Source of the DNA: Ophiura sarsii
Taxonomy: Eukaryota > Echinodermata > Ophiuroidea > Amphilepidida > Ophiuridae
Assembly (NCBI GenBank): GCA_035610835.1
Contig: CM069446.1
Location: 52,429,625 to 52,493,624 of the forward strand
Direction: 5' to 3'
Length of the DNA stretch: 64,000 bases
Within the stretch, counting starts at the first letter, position 1; the number at the start of each line of letters is the position of its first letter. This document shows, piece by piece, positions 22,203-36,500 of this stretch. Both the position numbers and the translations under genes were made by a program. The notes under the pieces are model-generated. The model saw only the letters and a program-made list of their open reading frames with translations. It ran no database searches and had not been told where the DNA came from.

Positions 22203-23276
22203 AAAAGTCTTCAGGGCAACACAGATGGATCTTAACACTTTCCACGCGGCAGGAGTCTGCAGACGATATTCCAAAATTTAACAAAACATTCAAGAAAATG
22301 TCCGAATTATTGAATTGCATTACCATACTTTGAATCACCATGAGAAATGCATTGAAATAAGTACAAACATGCCTGGTATTGGTTCAGTAATCCTTGAGAC
22401 TGAAAATTAGAAAAGGTTTCTAAAAAATCTGTTTTGTTGTATATGGTAAAAGTGATAGCCACATGGAAAGTGTAAAGATCAAGGTTTTCCATTACCTCTC
22501 ATTGGCTGTTGAAATCAGGCGGTCAAACAAAGCTAATTTCTGTCCACAGTTTGATGTTGTTTTTGTAATAATCTGAGCCAAAACAAAAAATTAAATGTAT
22601 ATAATGTGAGGTGAAAAAAGTTGGGTGGGTGGTATTTAATGCAGCACCGTATCTTATTAAAAATTGCATTCATAGTGTTGTATTGCATCATGCATAATCT
22701 ATTCTAAATCAGCTACAGTAACCCATTCGATGGTGTATTTGGAATTTGTTTACAATCGCCCAAATTTCATATATTTTGTTTTATGTTCTTAGTTTGTTGC
22801 CTGTAAATGGAAAGCGTATTGTGTTCCTCTTTCAAATGATACCAAATGTGTAGCAATCGCTTCTTTCAGCGCCCAGCAAGTTACTTCAGAATATGGGGAG
22901 TTCTCTATCTGAATGTGCCAAAATCACTGCTATTTTGTCATCAAAATCTAATAGACCATTACTCTACACTGTCGTTGTCAATGTGCAAAACTTCATTTAA
23001 CATACAACAAAGTTGTTCTTTTGAGCACAAAATAGTGGTGAATTTGACACATTTTGATTGGGATACGAATACCTTCCAATATTCTCAAGCAAGACGTGGT
23101 TGAGTGCTGAAACAATTACTATAAATGTGAGATTGTTGAAAAGAGGAACACAGCTTTCCATTGATATGTAACACATTATGAATATATCCATTTTTTGTTT
23201 TTAATTAGCTATTGAAATGAATTTAGACCTTTTTTTAGGAGTTTAGACCAATTGGTGGTGAATTCAGCAGGTGCTA

Positions 23277-23590
23277 AGGCCAATCAAAGAAGGTCCGTCT
23301 CAGAAGCCTGCCCGCATTAGTATGTGAAAATGAGCTACGGCGCGTAGGTCTATGCGCTGAGGGTTAAACTAATAAACAACTTTTTTCTCTTTTCTTTTTT
23401 TTTTTTTTTTTTTTTATTTTAAAAAAAGGTCAAAAAAAGTTCTCTGTAAGCTTGGATTAGCGAAAAGAAAAAAAAAGGGGAAAAAAAAATTGCATACCTC
23501 GGCCTATTTTCTAAAAAAAATTAAAAATTGCACAGCACTTAGCTTATTTGCATAATGTTTTTGTGACAGACTTTCTTCTTTGTTTGGCCA
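23277..23590. mobile_element. GGCCAAnnAAAGAAGG-ended MITE, copy 1
   Basis: GGCCAATCAAAGAAGGTCCG and GTCTCAGAAG at the left; CTTCTTTGTTTGGCC at the right. It encloses an A/T homopolymer-rich core. A related copy lies at 45741-46005. Confidence 0.65.
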
Positions 23591-23798
23591 ACTAAAGCCC
23601 TGGGCCCACATTTCTGAAAAGGGCCCCTAACTGCACTGTAACTTATAAGTGTCATAAGTGAGCGAGTGACCGTTACCTCCCAGTTGGTCAGATATTATGC
23701 ATCTCAGATGCAATTCCCTAACAAGATGCCATGATTGGTCAAAATATATCCGTACACAAGTTACTAACTCAATTTGGGAGGTGACATCATCGCATAAT

Positions 23799-23925
23799 CT
23801 ATAGTTTGATCAGTTCCAAATTGGTGAGGCCTCCTTACAGCTGGGAATGAATACAGAAGGACGTGGGGGCCCATGAAGGCAACAATCGTATTACTTGAAA
23901 TGCCTGCATAATTTTCACTTGGATA
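23799..23925. mobile_element. MITE family 1, copy 3 (right end missing)
   Basis: CTATAGTTTGATCAGTTCCA and the following GAGGCCTCCTTACAGC match the family, but the right inverted end is not found. Confidence 0.6.
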
Positions 23926-24347
23926 TTGTTGAATTCTCATATAATATAGTTTTCGATGGTAGACGAGATGAACCCTTTTGAAATGATCGATGATACATCA
24001 CATAAATACACCTATCTGAGAGAGTTCCATCGTTTCTAAGATAACACTTCCCCCGGGCTATCCGACTCCATAACAGATTCCGAGGTTGAAATAGGATTTT
24101 TAAAACCAGAACCTAAGTTGCTTAACGACCAGGGACGACGATTTGTGGTCTATTCTGAGTATGATGTGGTGTCCAAGAGATATTCATGCTTCATATTGTT
24201 AGTAGCATCACATAATGTAATAAACCACATCACATTCACATACAGGTATATTCGAGATACAGCTTGGCTTTAGCTTCAATCTAACATATCGCTCAATTGA
24301 CTTTCCTAAAAGGGATTGCATAATTAAGAATTAATTAACTAAAGGTA

Positions 24348-24690
24348 GGTGTTCCGATTTCTGGCCCGATTTTCAACTTGATTTTTCTATTCTACATTTC
24401 TGGCCTGCTTTTCAACTTGATTTTTCTATTCTACATGAACTTAAAGGGTCATCCTTAAAATAGTCTTATTCCAAAGTTTGCATAACTCCAATGGTTCTTA
24501 TTTTAGAAGCACAAGGTGACATGGATTTTGCCCATTGAGTAGTACACAAACAAGCTGGGTGCCTATTACATCTAAATGGAACATATCTTACGCCTAAGAT
24601 TTTACAGAAACACTGAGAAAAATATGGGTTTCATATAAAAATATGTTGATGTGAAGAAAAAACAAGTGATCAGCACATACACCTTTATTT
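24348..24690. mobile_element. GGTGTTCCGATTTCTGG element, copy 1
   Basis: Starts AGGTGTTCCGATTTCTGG and shares GCATAACTCCAATGGTTCTT with related copies near 26285-26555 and at 35158-35494. The last ends GATCGGAACATCC, a short inverted match to the start. Confidence 0.55.
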
Positions 24691-24699
24691 AACACTTAA

Positions 24700-24912
24700 C
24701 GGCATATTTTTTCCAGGAGGCGCCATCTACTCATGATTTTTTTTAGAAAGTAGATTTGTTTGCAGATTTACATTTCTGATCATAAATCATAAATATATTC
24801 TGAGTTGCAGAGCGATACGATTACTAATTACTTCACAATCATGGTTTTTAAGGGTTGAAAATAGATTGTTCGCTAGCGAACAGTTTATTTTCACTCTAAA
24901 AAACCATGAAAT
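24700..24912. mobile_element. TTAA-flanked palindromic MITE, copy 3 (truncated)
   Basis: TTAA at 24696-24699, then the left arm of the 4556-4930 family, including ATCATGGTTTTTAAGGG and a GTTCGCTAGCGAAC centre. The right arm is lost after about 24910. Confidence 0.65.
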
Positions 24913-25006
24913 TGTTTTTAATTTGGTGAAATTTGTATGCTAATCTCTTAATTAACAAAGAGTAATATTGTTTTTCCTATGTAGATCTGTATTTGGACTG
25001 TCTACT

Positions 25007-25217
25007 GTAAAACACTTAATTTCGCGAGGTATTCAATTTCGTGAATTTCGCGAGGACCTTTAAATTTGCAAAATTAAATCCCCGCAAAATAAACCATGGT
25101 AAAAGCTTAAAATCAGAGTAACATTTTGTGATCGCAAAATTAAATCCTCACTAAAATGTAGGCTTTTGGTAATTCGCGAAAAATAAAGAACCTGCCCATT
25201 TTAAGTGTTTTACAGTA
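25007..25217. mobile_element. CTGTAAAACACTTAATTTCGCG-type MITE, copy 1
   Basis: ACTGTAAAACACTTAATTTC at the left and TTTAAGTGTTTTACAGTA at the right, rich in TTCGCGA and GCAAAATTAA words. The same family, interrupted by another element, lies at 48691-49118. Confidence 0.7.
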
Positions 25218-25283
25218 TTTCTTGAACAAAGCGTTTCGTTGAATAGAACAGCATGTGATATGATACATACCATTTGTAATTAG

Positions 25284-25590
25284 GCCAAATTAAATTAATT
25301 GTTTGTCTCAAAGCTCCTCTCCTGTTGTAAAACTAATGCGGAATGCGGGTTTTTTTCAAGTTTTTTTGTTGGTTTTTTTAAATATAAAATATTGAAATCC
25401 TTGTAAAAGTGAACTTTTGTATTTAAGATGATGTGATCCATGAAAATCTGAAAAATCTGTGAAATTTCGGGATTTTTTGGGGGGGAAAAAAAATTGAAAA
25501 AAATAACATTAAAAAAATTATAATGCGCATCAATAAACTAACGCGCGCGGGAGCTTTGAGACAAACAATTAATTTAATTTGGCCTTAGAT
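25284..25590. mobile_element. [24 protein letters not shown] MITE
   Basis: AGGCCAAATTAAATTAATTG and TTTGTCTCAAAGCTC at the left are the exact inverse of GAGCTTTGAGACAAACAATT and AATTTAATTTGGCCT at the right. A diverged copy lies at 35897-36190. Confidence 0.75.
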
Positions 25591-26119
25591 GATTTGTTTA
25601 AAATCATGAGGAAAACCAAACTTTTTAGAAAAATCCCCACCCACCCATAACATACCTCCACCGTACGCATTAAAGACAAAGAGAAGACGAGATTGTACAT
25701 TGCATTGTTTTTTTGTTTTTTTGAATAAACTATTATTTAAACATCTTCAACATATAAGTAAAGGGGTCACATTTTTTTATAATCATGTTTTTGGTATAAA
25801 TTAAAAGGTGGCATTTTTGACGTTTCTGTTTTTTTCAACATACATATTAAAGAAAGGATCCCTTTCGATGAGGCGTGAAGTATGCAGATAAACTCTGCAC
25901 AGAAAGAAAATACAGCGGAACCTCGTAACATGAATTCTCCCCTTTGAAGAACAAAGTTGCAGCGGTGATTTTTGCATTTACGAGGTTCCACTGTACCTAG
26001 TCTTCTTTAGGTCTCAGGCATGCATCAATTGCACGGTAGAATAGAGTACCTTGTTGTAACTGTATGGTACACATTATTGTACCGCGTAACTGATGCATGC
26101 CTTGGACCTACCGTACACT

Positions 26120-27300
26120 ATTTCACCCTTGATTTTATAACGGCCATAACTGTAAACATGGTATGTTCTATTGGGGAATTCTGTTAGCTATATTTTGGAA
26201 CCTTGTTTGCAACCAAAGACGGTTATTCATTTAAAGATTGACAAACAGATTTTTAAAATTGACATGGTCTCAAAGATACAACTTGGTGTTTTCTACTCTG
26301 CATGAATAACACACAAAGTTGCATAACTCCAATGGTTCTTATTTTTTAAGCAAAAGGTGAGATGAAATTAAGCCATTGAGTAGAACACAAACGGGATGGG
26401 TGGTTAACCAATTCACTGCATTTTGGCCTATAACGTCTAAATGGAACATATATTGCGCCCAAAAATGTCACAGAAATAATGAGAAAATATTCTTCTGATA
26501 TAAAATATATTGATGGGCAAAAAAAAACCTAAAGTGATCAGAGCATCCACCTTAAAGTGTTACTTTTGAAACAGCATAATTTTTTTTATAACCATATTCA
26601 TTCTTTGGTGGCAAATTTGGATAAATAACTAACAAAATCACCAATATGTTACATCAGAAGGACGAGGTTATGGCCGCTACAAAAACTCGGTACATTCTTT
26701 CTATGCCGGAGGTTATTTCAACTGCAATAACACCCTCTCAAAAAGCTGACACGGTACAGTTGCTAACCGTATCATATTTGTGATTGTGACATAAGCACTC
26801 ATTGATCATTTGGTAAATACCGATCGTCTATCAGTCGGTAATCAATACTTGATAAATACTGACAAAAAAGTTTCCTTCATTCCGTTTCTTCAGCGGAGCA
26901 AGGGATGTTAACATTTGTTTTGTTTTTCATAAGATTTGTTGCAAAAAATAATGTTGATGATGATGATGATTAATGATTATGATGATAACAGTGATGATGA
27001 TGGTGATAATGATGAACCCATGTGTAATATAAATCAGCAACAATATAATTTTTTTCTTAGAAAATATAAACTAGTTCAGTTTTTTTTGTATCAGAGTATC
27101 TATCTCTGTCTCTCTTCGGTTGATCATAGTTTTTTTTGTTTAAATCAGCGCGACAACCAGCCAGCATCGATAGCAAATGAAAGTTCTGGTGACACAATCC
27201 AACCATGGCAATAATAAGTGTCAGGAGTCCGTTCAACGATTCCTGAATCCACACTTCTGATTTCCGTCCTAAATTAAGTTCCACAACAATTACAGACCGT
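26120..27300. other. Region downstream of the GIGYF stop codon
   Basis: Should contain the GIGYF 3' untranslated region. No strong minus-strand AATAAA signal was found near the stop. A GATGAT microsatellite lies at about 26950-27015, and a further GCATAACTCCAATGG repeat copy spans about 26285-26555. Confidence 0.35.
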
Positions 27301-27352
27301 AAAGCACTGCCTTAACCACCACGCCTATCTGTCCGTCGACTTCACCAAATGC

Positions 27353-27574
27353 TCAATCGTCGACGGTCTGTATCTCGCCGATATTTGGTCTCTCGGCAGC
27401 GTTGACGCTGAAACCCAAGAGGGTCGGATCCACGTACTGTTTTTTGCCCTTCTTTTTCTTGTTGTTGCCATTGCCGCCACGACCAACGTCCTCCCAGTCT
27501 CCCATGCCGCCGGCTGGACTGTCCGGACTCGACTGCTGGCTTTTGTTGGGCTGACTACCCATCCAATTGGAGCC
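27353..27574 (-). CDS. GIGYF: GIGYF terminal coding exon
   Basis: Acceptor CTACAG at 27580-27575. Reads [12 protein letters not shown], a lysine-rich [10 protein letters not shown], then [20 protein letters not shown] and IQTVDD, with TGA at 27355-27353. Human GIGYF2 ends with a closely similar [12 protein letters not shown]...NMGEIETLDDY, which fixes family and orientation. Confidence 0.95.
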   Translation of the reverse strand, partial: GSNWMGSQPNKSQQSSPDSPAGGMGDWEDVGRGGNGNNKKKKGKKQYVDPTLLGFSVNAAERPNIGEIQTVDD

Positions 27575-30500
27575 CTGTAGAGGTGAAAGATAAACAACAT
27601 AAAGCCATATAAGGGGTTAGTCAATTGATTAAAGGACAACTAGGAAATAAAATCATAAACTTATGAAACAGAACAATTTGTAATTGATTTAAGCTGCAAG
27701 GCACGAGAATGGATATCAGTAAGATAAGAAAAACTTTCCAAGTGAAAAAGTAGAAAATATGTGTTAAGATTGGTCAAAATTATTTTTTAAATGTTGAGAT
27801 TTTGTAAAAACAATTTCAGAAAAAAACCTGGAACCCCTGTCATGCCTGACAATCAGCTATTTTCAGTCACAATGTTACGAGGGCTGCTTAATTGGTGTCA
27901 TACTCGTACCTACGAATGGCTTTGCTCAGAAAAGGTAAATTTAAACATTCAACACATACAAGCTCACACATTTTGGTAGCATATGTATCAGGATGGTACA
28001 GATTTTTGATTGAATTACCACCATTTTTACTGCCTATCCACTCACACACACCAACCAACCAAAATGTGAACACAATGCAAAGAACACACCCAGGCCATTC
28101 ACTATTCTCTCACTTTTGATATTTTCATACAAAGAATAATTAAATTTCAAACAATAACGGCAAATCGGCTGCAGGTAATCATGTGACGGTGTGCGGCATG
28201 ACACCAAGGGGTAGACAGACTGTCTGTCAAAATTGGCCCTATGATGAACTCAAAACCAGGATTTTGTCCATTCTCACTAGTGACAATGATTACCCCTGAT
28301 AACGGTTAACATGTTGGAGTTGTATCGATGCTTGTGAGGAGATTCGCCAGATCTTTAGTAACACATTGGTGATACAGTTTGAGCATCTCCAAATTGGCGT
28401 TCCTCCACACAGCAGCGAATTAACACGGAAGGGTGCAGACACACATGAACGCAACAAGTGCACCATAATGTGTGACGTGTACGTGTGGCCAAAATTGTGT
28501 TTGTCCGTCCAAAATCGTGTGCATATGTTTGGATTGCTTCTGCATGCAGAGAAATTAAAATGCATATTTCTTGACAATTTGGAACTTACTAAACTAAACT
28601 AAATTGTTTTGCTATCCACCACACATCATTCATGCGGATTTCCTTTTTAAAAAAGTTCTAAAATGGAGGGAAAAAAGGTATTCTCAAATACAATAAGGTA
28701 CGGGGAAAAAAATAAATTAGGATTCAATAGTGGACGACAACCGCACAACTTTTTTTTTACCTACTGTATAAGTGGAAATGTTCGTGGTACATTTATATTA
28801 ACGCTAAAATCAGCAAGCACGAAAATAAAAATGCACAAATATATTCATTTTGTATTTATGTAGGTCTATTGTAATGAAGCTCAAAGTCACAAATTTTTAA
28901 AAAAAACACTAAAATTATTCAAAATGTATGAAGCGCAAAAAATAACACGCGTTGTAATTTCCAATTTCCAAAAGTACCAGACATTAAATTATTGCATGTA
29001 TGACCCTGCTGCTACAGCGTTTTCAATAAAGCGTTTTTAAAAAAGAGCCACTTTTTTATCCACCAATTCCAAGCCATAATGTTTACGTGAAATGGCAGAT
29101 ATCAATTTATTACAATTAGGTCAAAGCGGCTTGTGTCGGCATGTGACTGATTGAACAATTGTGCTTCCCATGGAATATGGAAAATATTGTGGGAAATACC
29201 CTATCTGTTTTTCCCTTTCATTTAGAATCAGATTTGCTTTTATTGCTGCGGACACACATTGTATCAGGCCAAGAAGGGGGAAAAAAGATCTGTCTCACAT
29301 ACCCGTGCGCAGAAGTATGTGGAGTCACTTTTGTCGCATAACCCAACGTAATGAGCCAAATTTTAGGCTTCTTTTTCTTTTCCAAGTTGTCTGGAAAAAC
29401 ATTGGGTCAAAAACTCTATAAACAAAAATTAAAGCACATATAGCATAGCTATTTCCCCAAATGTATAGGCAGTGCTTCTTTCTTTTTTGCCCTCACTTGC
29501 CAGTACAGTGTTTACACCAGAGATTTTGTAACCTTGGTCCAAGGAGATCTGGATGTGGGTAGTATGGATACATGTTGTTATTTTCAAATATGCCTTTGGC
29601 CAATGGGGGAGGGGGGATGTAGAAAAAACATTGCAGACTATACTTCATACGTCTAACTCTGTGCAGTAGTAACATCAGACATCGTATTTCAATGATTGAT
29701 CACGCCTCTTTATCTTGCACATAACTATAGTTTAATCAGTTCCAAATTGGCAAGAAATATTCGACTTTTATCTCCCTGTGTTTATGGCCACACGAATGCA
29801 TGCGTCACTAATATGATGCACAGGGCACAGTTGCTTCGATGCTCGCTCGCGTCCTTCTGTATTCATTCGCTGCTGTGAGGAGGCTACGCCAATTTGGAGC
29901 TGATCAAACTGAATGTGTTAGTGTAAATTTGCACGCAATCAAAAACAAATCCAGCCACTTGGGCGTAAATGCTGCTCAAATACCCTGCACAGAGTTAGAT
30001 GAACAAAGTGTATGAACCCAACAGTTACTTGCAAGAAAATAAAAAAGCACATAGACATACAAAGAAAGAAACAAAGAGACAAATAAACACTAAAACAAAC
30101 AAACACATCAAAAGAGAGTCATTCGTTCGCAACATACTACAAGACCACTTACAAACATACACGTAATACAATAATGAATTCTCATACAAAACAACAACAA
30201 AATGCATACAAATAAAACAAAATTTGAGTTAACAGCGGGAAACATAAAAATAAATACAATTAACATTTTAAATACAACAGGCATCACACACACCCACATT
30301 ATTTAGACACAAGCCTAGAGTTTAGTTTTATAAAACCACCATGCTTGTCGCTTCAGTCGTACGCAAGTTGACTGGAAAAAAAGTCAATAACTCGGTACCG
30401 ACAATAGTTCAAGATACATGTTAGGTTGGAGAGAATTTATTTTCCTAAATCATTAACATCACTGACTGACCTGAATAGTTTCAAGCATCCTGCTTGTTGG

Positions 30501-33500
30501 AGAATGTCCTCAGAATGAGATTGATTGTGGCATCAAATATGATTCATACAAGTATTGAAGATGGCAATGTCAAACCGTGGGGCCATTACATGATTTCCTA
30601 TGTGTGGGAGAATGGGCAAATTGCCCCTAAATTGGGGGGATTGGATTTTGGTGTGAGAAAATAGTGGAAACATTTATAAAAGGGGTCTGTCTCTAGGTGA
30701 AAAATTTGCACTTCCCCCCTGTTTGATGGTACCATATTAAGGAGGTACAAAAAGGGATATATTTCGGTCGTTTTGGTGATGTTGCAATCTGACATTTATT
30801 TGCTTCATGATGTTTGTTGTCAACGGCATGTGACGTCATTCCAGGGTCAACTATTTGGACACGTAAATGTTTTCATTTTCATCTACAGGAAGCCACCAAT
30901 ATGTAGATATCAGATTAGCAAATCACAATCATTCTGAGATGTCCGGCCGACTAGGAGGCACAAAGCTATCAAGGTCAATTAGTGATTTTACTGGTTTTGG
31001 AAAATAAATCCTTGCTGATAAGTGTATACTACAAGCCTGATGAATCCGGTTTAGGGATGATTTCGATACAGCTCTATCGTTGGGGAAAGTCGTGAAGTAA
31101 TGGCACCAAAAAGCAAAGAACAGTCTGTTTCCTAACCCAAATTGTAAGCGACAATCATTCACATTCACAGTTTCCCCACATGGTGCAAATAAGTTTTCAG
31201 TTGCCAATTTATACTTTCCCAACACAGTGCAAATAGTTTTTTCGTTACAGAGTTGTACCAATCTCACCCGGTGCAGAAATATATATTAGCAGCCTTTAAT
31301 AATAGCAAGATTCATCTACGTACAATTAAAATCCTTACGGGGATTACTCAAATAATCCGGTTAATAATCAGGCTGTGGGTTTGAACACTACACCAGAAAC
31401 ATGTACGGTTAATACAAGAGTTATTTAGGTTGTGTAAAATGGAATGAACGCGAGTTTAACTGATTCTTTTTTAAACAACAGAGTAACACTGTAGAGTGGC
31501 TGAAACTGAAGCAAAATTGACCGAAAGAAAACACAAAAACGATATACACGAATAATAGAAGGAAATTTGGTTCAAAATTTTGATGGAGGAAAGAAGAAAA
31601 AAAGCTGATTGGATTTATTGACTAATCCCCGACGGGATTAAAGTAAATCAGGGATAATCGGGCAGGATTTAAAGCAATGGAATCACCTTATAGATTGGTA
31701 ATTAGCTGAATAACTGGTTGGAATAGACACGTCTTGACTCATTCGCTGCAAATGATTTCTGTATAAAGATACAATTAACGGTAGTACGAGCAATAAGTTT
31801 CACTTTTTTGCACGGGTATAAAATTAAGGTGGGCAATACCCATGTACAACATGGGAGGAGGGGGAAGACTCGGAGAAAAAAAGTTTTCAAAAACAAGAAA
31901 AATCAAACGGATAGAACAGTCTGAAAATAGGCAAATTCATAGACACGCTATAAACAATATTTGGACTCTTTTTTTACACTAGAGGCGACATTCTCATATG
32001 GACCACCACCAAATGAAATAGATTCGCTCAACATCAACCCCAACCATGTTTTAAGCCCCCCCCCCCCCCCCCCGTTTAAATATTTTAAAAGAGAATTAAC
32101 ATGCATGTAAATACCAATAATTATAAATAAATATAACTATAACCAAAGAGCTATTTTCATTTATTAACCAAACCATGTTTTAATCTTTTTCCCATCTAAT
32201 TTTTTTTAAAGAGAGTTAACATGCGTGTAAATACCAAGAATTATAAATAAATTTAACTTGATGACCAAAGAGCTATTTTCATTTATCGAGAAACAAAATA
32301 GGATACCACAGAAAAACATCTTACCCAATAAAGATATTATAAACTGTGACTACTCAGTAACAGTTTTGATCACATGGTGATTTAACTTTGCATAAGACCA
32401 AAAGTTTTGACCACACCAACATTTATTTTTTCAAAGACACTGAAGAATTGTTTAAATGAAATGTTTATTTGTTGTTGTTTTGGTTTTTAGGTGATTTAAA
32501 TGTGATGATTGTATAGTTTAATCAGTTCCAAATTGGGGAGAATTATTTGTTTTATATCTTGAGCAGAAGAAATCTAAGCGTACATGCACGATAATGGTCA
32601 CACGTGTCACGCATATGATGCAGTGTGCTTGTTGTCTTCACACGTACATGCGTCCTTCTGTATTCATTCACTGCTGAAAGGAGGCTTCGCCAATTTGGAA
32701 CTGATCAAACTACAGATTAAAAATGGCTTAGAATTTTAGGAGTAAATAAGATGCATCAGATGTAGTTGTTTGGAAGGAAAAACCGCTGAAGCCCTTTGGT
32801 CCTTGACAATGTTTAAAAGACACCTATCAAGAGGTTTAATATGAAGTTTAGCTTTGAACAGGTTCCGGGGGGAAATAACACACGGGAGGCTTTACCTGTC
32901 AAATGAATGGAATATAAACATGTTCGCAACAAACATTTGATAAGCCATCTTTATCTTGTTACAACCCCTCCTCTCCTAATGGAATTGTCTAATACTTGTA
33001 TACACTACATGAATTTATTAGATGTTGTGAAATGATGTCAGAAAAAGGCTTACAAAAGGTATGTTCAGTAAACCTAGTGATATCAGCACCCCCCCCCCAC
33101 CCCCCATTCCTCCCTCTAGGTCAATATTGCTGTTGTTATAAATGGGCGAGTTAATGGATGAAAGGCTGAGAGACAAAGAGGAAGATAAAGACTAATACAT
33201 AGACTATTAGCGGCATTGTTACTATCCAAGGGAAAATTGGATGGTTAATGGGGTTTAAGGGGTTTTCAAATCCAAGTTAGGGTTTCTTAAATCCGAGTTA
33301 GTTCACCAGTGTATTATATCTAAACAAATACACTCCAAGCCACGCTGTTATATAGTGCTTAACACAAAAAAGGTGACCGTCGTTATCTCACCATCTCTCT
33401 CTGCTTGCGTTGCTGCTCCCGTTGCCTATTGCGTCGTTCTAGAAATTGGCGGGCAAATTCGGCCGTGTCGCGCGACTCGCCTAGGTACATCTTGACGTAG

Positions 33501-36500
33501 TCGTGGACCTCGTAAGGTGATTCGACATCTTGTAGGAATGATATGAAAGTTGGGACTGCGGGATCGGAAAGAGAAGAGAAAGGTGATTACGTGCAAATAT
33601 TTAAACATATGAAAACACTCGATACAGTTGTAGTATATCCCACAAAAGAACCTCCAGCAACACATCAGAATACATCAATCAGAATTGCCTGTCTAGAATT
33701 TGACCTTAAAACATAAAATCAACCTGTTTGCAACCACTATCAGGTCACTAGGTTCAAATATGTGCTGCTTTAGCCTTGATTTGTCAGTCAGAACTAGTTT
33801 AAAGTTCACTTAAATCTTACAACTATTTTTTAGAATATCACATCTGTTAAATCCCTTAATTCTACCCATCCTGGGAGTAATCTGCTTGTCCAGATGACGG
33901 GTCTCTGGCTAAGACCTTGAGTAGTATAATTCCTCATTCCACCACTAAATTTCAACTGTCTTCTCTCCCTTCCCATAATCATTCTGAATGCAACACCTTG
34001 CCCAACTTGAAGTCCAACATCACGTTGTCTAAATCACATTGGTTCAACACAACATTGGACAAATAAGCTTGTTGACAAAATGATACAGGATGAAAAGTAA
34101 ATGGACAAATTGTTTTTGGACTAAATATTTTACTCACTGTCTACTGATGAAGCCATTCCTTGTAGCATGTATTCACACCATTGTGTGAACTCATCCGATG
34201 GCAGGGTAGCCTGAAATAACTTGCGAACTGTCTCCTGTAAGTCAAAACAGACATGACATAAAATCACATCGGAGTACTCTCTACTACACACACCCCCACA
34301 CACACAAAGAAGATTTTTTGAGCAACACCAGCATGCTTCACTTTCTTCACATGACTGCTGATTTCTGATAGCAGTGTCCACTGGTTCACATTGGCATTAC
34401 ATTGTAATGAAAGGTTTGTTATGTTGCAACGAGGGTCTTTCAGAAAATCCTGCTGCAAGTTGTACAATTGATGTGACTTCAATTCAGTCCTCTCTAGTTT
34501 TTCTTAAAGACCCTAACACTTTTTAGTTGAGATTCAACTTCTTTTCAATTCCGTGGCCAAAATTACCCATGGAAAACAAATGTTATCTTGCAATAGATGC
34601 CTGGATTCCCCCGTTTTTCCTCCTTCAGACGTTTATGAGAAAACAAGTATCTGGCACGTAGACATATGCTTTGCCTAAAAATATATAACATATGCAGAAG
34701 TTTATTTCCAGGGCTGATTGCACCAACGGACGGGTCTCAAGTATAATGCACTTGTAGGACTGGTTAAGTTATGTCTTATAAAACAAGAAATGAGAAGGTG
34801 ACCAGGCTCCTAGAATTTTACTGAATTTTTGCCTGTAATTTGTGTAAGTCAAAGAAGATTTCTTGTGTAATCCAGCATGCTTAGCACCACTACGGTGCCA
34901 ACAGGAACTTCCCCCAAAACAATCAGTTACACACTTGTGTTAAAGTAATTAACAGCTGGTGATCGTCTGATTTCCACCATGTTTCCACCTTCATAATACA
35001 TGGTACACATAGGAATTTTAGATGTGAAAATAAATAAATAAATATCAATTTGAAATTGTTTTCTGGAAGGGCATATGTTGCCATTTTGCTGAGAAATCTG
35101 CATTTTCACCACCAAGTATGCACCGACCATGTAAACGGACAAACCTGGTTTAAAGGTACTGTAGGTGTTCCGATTTCTGGTCCGATTTTCAAATTGACGT
35201 TTTCTATTCTACATGAAGGGTCCATCCTTAAAAATAGTCATATAGTTGCATAACTCCAATGGTTCTTATTTTAGAAGCACCAGGTGACATGAAATTATCC
35301 CATTGGGTAGTACTTAAACTTGCCAGGTGGTTAACTAACTTTGGCAGTAATTCACTGCATTTTGGCCCATAACATCTAAATGGAACATATCTTGCGCCTA
35401 AGATTTTACAGAAATAATTAGCCAAATATGGGAGGTTTTTTATATCAAAATATGTTGATGTGAACAAAATATCTAAGGTGATCGGAACATCCACTTTTTA
35501 ATCTGTTTGCTGATGTGCTGTAAGGGGTGTTAATTTTGACCAAAGTGTCACCTGTTTATTAAAATAATTGCACCGCAATATTTACCTCTTCTTTTGCCGA
35601 CCGTGATTTGTTGGCGTTGGTCTGTTGTTGTTGCTGCTGTCTTTGCTGCTGCTGCTGCTGCTGTTGGATGGCGGACGGAGCCGAGCCTCGTAGTGCTGGA
35701 AAATTGGCATTATTGCTGCTAACAAACAACCAAATAAACAAACAAAATCCATGAATATTCATCAATTAAGCTATGTATTGTTTATGGCTGTTATTTTCTG
35801 GAAATCATGCTGCCGGGGACTTGATTTAATTTTCCGGACGAGACTTGGGATTTCCGAATTTCTTCAAACATACTCTGGGTTGATTGCTGTTGATAAGGCT
35901 ATATTAAAAAAATCTTTTGTCGCAAAGCTCTTCAGTTTTTCAAAACCTAATGCGGAACGCAATTTCTTTTTTTAAAGGTTTTTTTTACTATATTTTTTTA
36001 AATATAAAATATTGAAATCCTTGTAAAAGTGAACTTTTGTATTTAAAATGATGTGATCAATGAAAATCTGACAAATCGGTGAAATGTTAGGTTTTTTTTG
36101 TTTTTTTATTATATATTTTTTCTAACGCGCATCAATTAACTAACGCGCGCGGGAGCTTTAAGACAAATGATTTTTTTAATATAGCCTAAGCACAAACCAC
36201 ATACATTTTAGGTATGTCATGCATTTTATTCCGTCAAAGACTACTTCAAATTTGACTTTTTTTTATCAAATGTTTAAAAAAATGTATACATTAATGTATT
36301 ACCGAGAAAAATAAATATGTGCATCTTTTTTAATAAGGCTATGATAAAAACACACCCTGTTTTACGGGTGGACGGACCTGTCAAGTAGGGTCGGTCGGTT
36401 AGGCGGTGGTTTATTGTGTGATTTTTTTGAACAGATTTGTTGCCAAAAACGGCTGATTTTACATGATTTGAGAACAAATTATCTAAAATTTAAAAAATTC

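Noticed and set aside
22860..22990. Plus-strand open block after a good acceptor near 22870, tested as a further exon of the 11023 gene
   Set aside because: Although in phase, no clear donor follows, the peptide is unfamiliar and an overlapping second frame is equally open.
30929..31267. 112-codon minus-strand open frame in the last GIGYF intron
   Set aside because: No recognisable domain, no splice context, and the frame of the flanking GIGYF exons already joins in phase without it.
35586..35695. Acceptor at 35696 for the [11 protein letters not shown] exon
   Set aside because: It leaves the exon one base out of phase with 36592-36797; the GTTAGCAG acceptor at 35716 restores phase and adds NNANFP, which matches the family.
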